From contig JAHFAC010000008.1 in NCBI GenBank assembly GCA_023250755.1, forward strand, positions 5,909-15,759: 9,851 bases of DNA, read 5' to 3'. Positions 1 to 4,179 of the stretch are shown here, piece after piece. This DNA comes from Bacteriovoracaceae bacterium. GTDB taxonomy: Bacteria; Bdellovibrionota; UBA1018. The notes beneath the pieces were generated by a model. That model was not told the origin of the DNA and made no database searches. It saw only the letters and a list, made by a program, of their open reading frames with translations. The translations under genes and the position numbers were made by a program. Numbering within the stretch: position 1 is the first letter of the stretch; each line of letters begins with the position of its first letter.

Positions 1-1044
1 TAGCGCTTCTTGGCCGCTGAGTAATCGCCGTGGTAATTCTGGGTCGATCGCAAGTGGCCGCGCCAAGCCAACCAGATCAACCGCCCCGGAGGAAATGGCA
101 TCGGCCATGCCACTTAGGCTTCTGAACCCACCTGTCAGCATGAGAGGTGCCTTGATCTCGGAGCGTAGCTTTTCCGTAAACTCCAGAAAGTACGCTTCCC
201 GTTTCTGAGTACTGTCTTTCATCTTTCTGACTCCTGTCATTACAGGAGCTTCATAGGTGCCACCAGAAATCTCTACGAGGTCAATTCCCGCTTGAGTAAG
301 TGCGCGAATGGTATCGAGTGATTCTTCTTCCGTAAAACCACCTCTCTGAAAATCGGATGAATTGAGTTTGATTCCGACCGGAAATCCATCCCCGACCTGC
401 CGACGCACTTCCTTGAATATAGATAAGACAAATCTTCTGCGTTTTTCTGCGCTCCCTCCCCACTCGTCGGTACGCCGATTATGGTGTGGGGACAGAAATT
501 GGCTGATCAGGTAACCATGTGCCCCATGCAGCTGGACTCCAGTAAAGCCCGCTTTTTTCGCGATCGCGGCAGTCTTTCCAAAACGCTGAATGATGTCCTC
601 GATTTCCGGAGGGGTCAATTCGCGTGGCACTGTAAAGAATACCGATGACCCATCCCCGAGAGGCACGACGGAAGGTGCCACAGTCTCCCGATTCAGCCCT
701 TTAGGAGCTTGCTTTCCGGGATGATTGATTTGCATCCAGATCTGACCACCGCTTTGGGTGCCCGCATTGGCCCAGAGTCGGAGATCGGCAAGATCTGACT
801 CGTTTTCGACCACGACATTATTGGGCTCACCCAACGCGCGTCGATCGATCATCACATTTCCAGTGATATTCAAGCCCACTCCGCCCGCAGTCCAACGCGA
901 ATAAAGCACACTTAGTCCCGGAGTCGGGCGACCATCCGTGGTGCCTACAGCCTCGCTCATTGCGGCTTTGACAATCCGGTTCTGAAGTAGAGTACCGTTG
1001 GGTAGCGTGAAGGGACTGGCTAGAATCTGTTGCGGCGGTTGCAT
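1..1044 (-). CDS. NADH:flavin oxidoreductase, Old Yellow Enzyme family (3' end off window)
   Basis: The frame is open from ATG at 1044 to the left edge, giving 348 residues of a family usually near 400, so the C-terminus is missing. It is a cytoplasmic FMN-dependent TIM-barrel ene-reductase that uses NAD(P)H to reduce activated C=C bonds, nitro-compounds or quinones. Visible landmarks are NRIVKAAMSE (22-31), QINHPGKQ (105-112, FMN/active-site strand), the substrate-binding pair H173/H176 in QLHGAHGYL followed by SQFLSP and the RTDEWGG motif, GIKLNSSDF (224-232), and the phosphate-binding end TGGFRS (304-309) with GLARP (326-330). The two-histidine arrangement resembles bacterial YqjM-type enzymes, but the cysteine YqjM has near residue 30 is a serine here. 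It lies 37 bp behind the SRPBCC gene and is probably co-transcribed with it. The Shine-Dalgarno is weak (TTGAGAAAA). The family assignment is very secure; the physiological substrate is unknown. Confidence 0.95.
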   Translation of the reverse strand, partial: MQPPQQILASPFTLPNGTLLQNRIVKAAMSEAVGTTDGRPTPGLSVLYSRWTAGGVGLNITGNVMIDRRALGEPNNVVVENESDLADLRLWANAGTQSGGQIWMQINHPGKQAPKGLNRETVAPSVVPLGDGSSVFFTVPRELTPPEIEDIIQRFGKTAAIAKKAGFTGVQLHGAHGYLISQFLSPHHNRRTDEWGGSAEKRRRFVLSIFKEVRRQVGDGFPVGIKLNSSDFQRGGFTEEESLDTIRALTQAGIDLVEISGGTYEAPVMTGVRKMKDSTQKREAYFLEFTEKLRSEIKAPLMLTGGFRSLSGMADAISSGAVDLVGLARPLAIDPELPRRLLSGQEAL

Positions 1045-1081
1045 GGGGGTTTTCTCAAGGACAACGGTTTAAGATAGCTAC

Positions 1082-1612
1082 CTATCGTCTTTCAACAAAG
1101 GCCTTTAAGTTTTGATTCTCCTGTAACATCCCCTTTAAGAGAGCTTCTCTAGCGGCGACCTTGAGTACGGCGCGAAATGGACCCGAAAATTGAAAATGAT
1201 TTGTAAACTTTACGCCCGTTCCGTCTGGGTTAGCCCAAACGGTGCGGCAACGCCATCCGCCTAGTCCGAGGTTCGTGAACCACGTCACGTCCTTCCAACA
1301 CAGGGTGTTTTCATCCATTTTTGTAATCTTAAGATCGAGATGAATTCCACCAGACTCCATGTAGGCTTTCACTACAGAGCCTACTTGGGCTTCACCCTCC
1401 AGGCGATACCACTTGTTCCAGTTGCGATAGCTCTCGAAATCGATCATCACTTGCCAGACTTCATTCAGCGTACTGTCCACATCTGTAGTGACAACGATCT
1501 GATCGGGCCCTTGGTCTATTACGTCCTGTGCAAAAGCAACCGCGGGCTTGAACACAAAAAGGGAAAAAACGAGACCAACAAACAAACTTTTTAGAATCAT
1601 ACTCTTTTTCAT
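1082..1612 (-). CDS. Exported SRPBCC (START-like) family protein
   Basis: This 176-residue protein has a Sec signal peptide: MKK, a hydrophobic stretch to about residue 22, and likely cleavage after AFA (26-28). The mature part follows the SRPBCC/polyketide-cyclase-like pattern. It opens with strand DQIVVTTDVDSTLNEVW (37-53), followed by the helix region DFESYRNWNKWY (58-69), then strands HLDLKITKMD (91-100), LCWKDVT and GVKFTNHFQFSG (133-144), and a long C-terminal helix (145-176). This helix-grip fold makes a hydrophobic ligand pocket; the ligand cannot be read from the sequence. The start is fixed by a strong AAGGAG (1618-1623) five bases upstream. It is the first gene of the operon leading into the Old Yellow Enzyme gene, and its promoter overlaps a candidate TetR operator. 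An exported SRPBCC protein paired with a cytoplasmic flavin reductase is unusual. The fold is fairly sure; the function is unknown. Confidence 0.87.
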   Translation of the reverse strand: MKKSMILKSLFVGLVFSLFVFKPAVAFAQDVIDQGPDQIVVTTDVDSTLNEVWQVMIDFESYRNWNKWYRLEGEAQVGSVVKAYMESGGIHLDLKITKMDENTLCWKDVTWFTNLGLGGWRCRTVWANPDGTGVKFTNHFQFSGPFRAVLKVAAREALLKGMLQENQNLKAFVERR

Positions 1613-1714
1613 ACTTACTCCTTCTATCTATTCCATTCTGGCTATTCCATTGCGGGGCTTAATCACCCACAATTCAGCTTGGATGCTTTTCTAAATCATA
1701 ACCAAGAAAAAGTC

Positions 1715-1741
1715 ATTATAATTTTTTGAGCAATTACTCAA
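1715..1741 (-). promoter_or_regulatory. Promoter of the SRPBCC-OYE operon
   Basis: Read on the minus strand, a perfect -10 TATAAT (1720 down to 1715) lies 15 bases after TTGAGT (1741 down to 1736), a 4/6 match to the -35 consensus. The 15-base spacer is short, which would suit a regulated promoter. Transcription would begin near 1708, giving an untranslated leader of about 95 bases. The -35 and spacer coincide with the palindrome at 1726-1741. This is inferred from consensus matches only. Confidence 0.5.
1726..1741. promoter_or_regulatory. Candidate TetR-family operator (16-bp near-palindrome)
   Basis: TTGAGCAATTACTCAA differs from its own reverse complement at only one base pair (14 of 16 positions symmetric), with perfect TTGAG/CTCAA arms. 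Length, symmetry and position between a TetR gene and a divergent operon are typical of TetR-family operators. It overlaps the -35/spacer of the minus-strand promoter, so a bound repressor dimer would block RNA polymerase there. The arm TTGAGCA recurs at 1790-1796. Confidence 0.55.
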
Positions 1742-1789
1742 TATATTTTATATTACCTTTAAAAACAAATAGATACAAATATATTATTT

Positions 1790-1818
1790 TTGAGCATTTA
1801 GTTTAATATAGTGATAAA
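1790..1818 (+). promoter_or_regulatory. Candidate promoter of the TetR gene with a second TTGAGCA half-site
   Basis: TTGAGC (1790-1795, 4/6 to the -35) and GATAAA (1813-1818, 4/6 to the -10) are separated by exactly 17 bases, pointing at the TetR gene. An alternative -10 is TATAGT (1807-1812, 5/6), but it has a poor -35. The -35 lies in TTGAGCATTTAGTTTA (1790-1805), which matches 12 of 16 positions of the palindrome at 1726-1741 and keeps one arm intact. This could be a weaker second operator for autoregulation. The DNA is very AT-rich, so chance matches are easy. Confidence 0.35.
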
Positions 1819-1845
1819 TTAGTGGTATAAGTGAATTCCATTCAT

Positions 1846-1850
1846 GAGGA
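1846..1850 (+). promoter_or_regulatory. Ribosome binding site that decides the TetR start
   Basis: GAGGA lies seven bases before ATG 1858. The longer reading from GTG 1831 has no comparable site and would add nine residues that TetR-family proteins normally lack, so 1858 is preferred. Confidence 0.7.
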
Positions 1851-1857
1851 TTTTTAT

Positions 1858-2445
1858 ATGGGACGAGCAAGAAAATTTAATAACGATGAGGCCCTTTCAA
1901 AAGCGATGCATCTCTTTTGGGAAAAGGGTTACGAAAACACCTCGCTCAAAGAACTCTTGGAGACTATGGGGATTTTGAATGGATCATTTTATAATTCCTA
2001 TGGAAATAAGAGGCAGCTATTCATTGATGCGATGAAGTTTTATGAAAATGATTTCTCCGAAAAAAGGACCATGCTTTTCAAAAATCCTAAAATGGACTTT
2101 AAGAAAAAAATAAGGACCCTCTTCACACACGTTTTAGATCGGCAAGTGGAATCGGTGTGTCCAAAAGGCTGCTTCCTCTTTAATAGCGTCTCTTTCGAAG
2201 TCTTAGAGGATGTCGAGCTTTTTAACCTTGTTCGCAAAGGCATCGAAGAGTTTGAATATTTCCTAGAAAATGAAATCACTCGGGCCATTCATAAGAAAGA
2301 AATCAGAGAATCTGTCAATCCAAAGCTCACCGCATCACTCCTCGTCACCTATGTTCAAGGGTTGATGAAATTAAGCGTACTGGATTATTCTGATGCCAAA
2401 TTTCGGAATCAAGCAGAATATTTTCTGGAGTCTTTGGGTATCTAA
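1858..2445 (+). CDS. TetR/AcrR-family transcriptional regulator, possibly a NemR-like thiol sensor
   Basis: Starting at ATG 1858 the protein has 195 residues, a normal TetR length, and begins MGRARKF as many family members do. The N-terminal helix-turn-helix spans about 9-56: EALSKAMHLFWEKGY, TSLKELLETMGI, then the recognition-helix signature NGSFYNSYGNKRQLF (41-55). The C-terminal ligand/dimer domain contains CPKGCFLFNS (101-110). Compared from memory with E. coli NemR, C105 falls at NemR Cys106 (in SGCLTV), its electrophile/hypochlorite-sensing cysteine; the NemR Lys175 partner is not at the same place (nearest is K171). The GC pair is common in this branch of TetR proteins, so conservation alone does not prove sensing. 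It is divergent from the SRPBCC-OYE operon, with operator-like palindromes between. It most likely represses that operon and itself. The gene is more AT-rich than the flanking operons. Confidence 0.92.
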   Translation: MGRARKFNNDEALSKAMHLFWEKGYENTSLKELLETMGILNGSFYNSYGNKRQLFIDAMKFYENDFSEKRTMLFKNPKMDFKKKIRTLFTHVLDRQVESVCPKGCFLFNSVSFEVLEDVELFNLVRKGIEEFEYFLENEITRAIHKKEIRESVNPKLTASLLVTYVQGLMKLSVLDYSDAKFRNQAEYFLESLGI

Positions 2446-2498
2446 CTAGAAGCTTTCACCAGTCAGGAGTTAACGCAATTTGCAACGATTAAACCTAA

Positions 2499-2594
2499 GC
2501 CCCGTCCACATGAGAGAGGGCGAAGCCTCATGCAAAACTCATTTGCCAGGAAAGCCTGGCAGCCTCTCTCGGGTGTGCGATCGCGACCACGGGC
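2499..2594. other. GC-rich structured intergenic element (possible small RNA or mobile remnant)
   Basis: Bases 2501-2610 are about 63% G+C by hand count, while 2611-2700 are about 23%. The island can fold into nested helices: CCCGT (2501-2505) with ACGGG (2589-2593); CACA (2507-2510) with TGTG (2574-2577); GAGAGAGG (2512-2519) with CCTCTCTC (2563-2570); and a perfect 7-bp hairpin TGCCAGG/CCTGGCA (2544-2550, 2555-2561) with an AAAG loop. Competing pairings exist: GAGG 2516-2519 with CCTC 2526-2529, and GCAAA 2532-2536 with TTTGC 2542-2546. No U-run follows, so it is not a normal intrinsic terminator. I recognise no known riboswitch or attC consensus. It sits between the TetR stop and the catalase-like gene. 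The rest of 2446-2705 holds no gene I can support. Confidence 0.4.
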
Positions 2595-2641
2595 TGGGCG
2601 GCTGGCATTGGCAATTAAATTAATATAAATTAGATAAAATA

Positions 2642-2667
2642 TTGACCTTATTTGATCGATCGATTAA
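2642..2667 (+). promoter_or_regulatory. Candidate control region of the catalase-like gene
   Basis: TTGACC (2642-2647) matches five of six bases of a -35. Just after it, TTGATCGATCGATTAA (2652-2667) is symmetric except for one base pair, around a perfect ATCGATCGAT core, so it could be an operator over the promoter. No good -10 lies at 16-18 bases (TAAGCA at 17 is poor), which leaves the promoter call weak or suggests activator dependence. Confidence 0.25.
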
Positions 2668-2705
2668 GCATTGCTTCAGGATTTTTATTTTTTAAGTGAG
2701 GTCAC

Positions 2706-3623
2706 ATGAAGAAAATAGCCCTGTTGTTGTCGTTTTTAATTTCCGCAAGCTCAGCCTACGCCAAGTTGCCCGCCAAATTACCCAAAGATTACCAGAGTTG
2801 GGATGGCCGTCGAAAATTGGATGTTCTTTGGGACAAGAGGATTGTTCCTTCTGAGTGGAATACTTTACCCGCACTAGATGGGCCGGGTTGGGGAGGGATT
2901 GTTGCTCAGTTTAAGTCTTTGGTTTCATTGGGATTGAGCTTTGACTTGGTTTCTGATGAAATGCCCGAAGGGAGAACGAAGGTTATTCATCCTTATGGAT
3001 CTGTTGCCAAGGTTGAATTCCAAGCAGAGCAGGGCTCGCCTTATACCGGTATTTACCAGGGAGCAGAAGGATTGGCTCGACTTTCATTGGCCGGCAATCC
3101 TAAGCAGATTGGATACACTCCTGGTGTGGCTCTAAAGTTTTTAATCAACGGCAAGCCCTCTGTCAATTTACACGTTATGCAGTCTGTGAATGGGCAGGGG
3201 TTAGATCAGAATTTTTTTGCGAACGAATTTTCTAATATCATTCCTGAGGCAAAGGGTGCAGCTCTTAAGTTGGGTCAATTTTTATTTTCTCTGGTAAAAC
3301 GCAACCCGGGCGAGCTTTCCGTGGAGCATCTCGCATTGCTCAACGCTTCTGGCGAAAAACCCGGTCATCCAGTCGCTCCTGCGCAGTTGTTTTTTGTCCC
3401 TGCTGCTGAAGCGATCTCAAAAATTAAATCAGATACTGCACGAGATTTCAGAAATGAACTTGGGGACGTGTCTAAGTTTGCTGAGGGCGATGTCCTTTAT
3501 GCAGTTTGGGCAAAGAAAACATCCGCCGAGCCCAGGACTTTGATTGGCCGGCTCATTCTTCGCTCGCGATTTGTTCCTTCGTCGTATGGGGATCACTCAC
3601 TATTTTTTCAACACAATCGGTGA
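2706..3623 (+). CDS. Exported catalase-superfamily haem protein (y4iL/SrpA-like)
   Basis: This 305-residue protein has a Sec signal peptide (MKK, hydrophobic core to about residue 16, cleavage near AYA 17-19), so the mature form is periplasmic or secreted. Catalase-fold landmarks appear in the right order. RTKVIHPYGSVAKVEF (90-105) matches the distal-histidine motif RVVHAKGAGAFGEF, with H95 as distal His. PGVALKFLINGKPSVNL (139-155) matches the catalase ALKFYT...G.W strand. The C-terminal RFVPSSYGDHSLFFQH (288-303) matches the proximal-ligand motif R..SY.DTQ, with Y294 as the presumed haem ligand. It is much shorter than true catalases (about 480 or more), and the distal-Asn region (NLHVMQSVN) does not keep the usual VGNN, so peroxidase or haem-binding activity is likelier than full catalase activity. 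The start ATG has GTGAGG upstream. The gene converges on the haem-binding gene at the end of the efflux operon. Fold assigned from motifs only. Confidence 0.72.
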   Translation: MKKIALLLSFLISASSAYAKLPAKLPKDYQSWDGRRKLDVLWDKRIVPSEWNTLPALDGPGWGGIVAQFKSLVSLGLSFDLVSDEMPEGRTKVIHPYGSVAKVEFQAEQGSPYTGIYQGAEGLARLSLAGNPKQIGYTPGVALKFLINGKPSVNLHVMQSVNGQGLDQNFFANEFSNIIPEAKGAALKLGQFLFSLVKRNPGELSVEHLALLNASGEKPGHPVAPAQLFFVPAAEAISKIKSDTARDFRNELGDVSKFAEGDVLYAVWAKKTSAEPRTLIGRLILRSRFVPSSYGDHSLFFQHNR

Positions 3624-3643
3624 CACAGTGTCCACAAAGTGTT
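3610..3643. other. Convergent gene junction with imperfect inverted repeats
   Basis: Two convergent genes end 33 bp apart here. AACAC (3610-3614) can pair with GTGTT (3639-3643), around the tight odd palindrome GACACAGTGTC (3622-3632). Neither strand has a T-run after the repeat, so it is not a convincing intrinsic terminator, and part of it is coding. No other terminator is visible for either gene. Confidence 0.2.
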
Positions 3644-3656
3644 CAGAGATTCGGTA

Positions 3657-4169
3657 TTATTTGATCAAAAGTTTGGATTTTTCTGCCCAATCCAAGATCG
3701 TTTTCTTCTCTCCATCGGTCAATGCTAGGCTCGTGTGCATGAGTCGGTAAGAAAACGGCGGCATGGTTCCTTTTTGGACGCTCTCAGCGATGGCATCGAG
3801 ATCTTCGAGAGGTGTAGCGTGACTCTTGAAGGGATAGCCTTCGGAAAAGTCGAGGTGTCCTCTGGCTTCGCTGATATCTGAGTCAATCATCTGCTTAATG
3901 CCAGGGATTTTATAGTACCAGGGATAGTGGGTCTGAGCGCTATGGCAGTCCATGCAGTTTTTTTTAAAGATTGGCTCAACTCTCTGTCTGTAATCTTCAC
4001 GGACCGAAATCATCCCCGTGGGATCTTTTTTTTGGATTTGGGGTGTGGTTGCTCCTGGTTTCAGATCTTTATCATGATGATGACCTTGGTGTGGCCAGGT
4101 GCTAGCTGGGCGTAGCAGAATGTATACTGTAGAAACAAAAATCATCCTAAACTTGGTTCTTTTCGTCAT
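3657..4169 (-). CDS. Exported c-type haem-binding domain protein, last gene of the Cu/Ag efflux operon
   Basis: The protein has 170 residues. A basic start (MTKRTKFR) and hydrophobic stretch (9-19) look like a signal peptide or anchor. The mature N-terminus is His-rich: H27, H30, H31 and H32 in PHQGHHHD. A single CMDCH (72-76) is a c-type haem attachment site, followed by HYPWYYKIPG (81-90) and, near the end, GTMPPFSYRLMH (134-145), whose M136 is a candidate distal ligand. CxxCHS, PWY and MPP-Y in this order match the bacterial haem-binding domain family Haem_bd (PF14376 as I recall). It starts 10 bp after the RND pump stop, with a weak purine-rich AGAAG site upstream, so translation may depend on the pump gene. 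A mono-haem electron carrier or copper-redox protein in the periplasm is inference. A c-type cytochrome gene closing a cus-type operon is not part of the classical system. Confidence 0.85.
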   Translation of the reverse strand: MTKRTKFRMIFVSTVYILLRPASTWPHQGHHHDKDLKPGATTPQIQKKDPTGMISVREDYRQRVEPIFKKNCMDCHSAQTHYPWYYKIPGIKQMIDSDISEARGHLDFSEGYPFKSHATPLEDLDAIAESVQKGTMPPFSYRLMHTSLALTDGEKKTILDWAEKSKLLIK

Positions 4170-4179
4170 TGTATTTCTT

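Noticed and set aside
281..463. 60-codon minus-strand frame inside the flavin oxidoreductase gene
   Set aside because: The oxidoreductase frame carries conserved motifs right across this stretch; the short frame is out of phase and featureless.
1340..1594. 84-codon plus-strand open frame inside the SRPBCC gene
   Set aside because: It is antisense to a gene with a signal peptide, strong ribosome site and fold pattern, and shows no features of its own.
1628..1651. Direct repeat CTATTCCATT (1628-1637 and 1642-1651) in the SRPBCC leader
   Set aside because: Only two short copies 14 bases apart in low-complexity leader sequence; probably a small local duplication, not enough for a regulatory call.
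1831..1857. Upstream GTG start for the TetR gene
   Set aside because: It has no ribosome site and adds nine residues before the usual MGRARKF start, whereas ATG 1858 has GAGGA at good spacing.
560..2584. GCGATCGC octamers at 560-567 and 2577-2584 (HIP1-like)
   Set aside because: Only two copies were noticed, one in coding sequence; far below the density of true HIP1 genomes, and the gene content does not suggest a cyanobacterium.
2499..2594. Integron attC site or intrinsic terminator
   Set aside because: No GTTRRRY/RYYYAAC core sites flank the hairpin and no U-run follows it.
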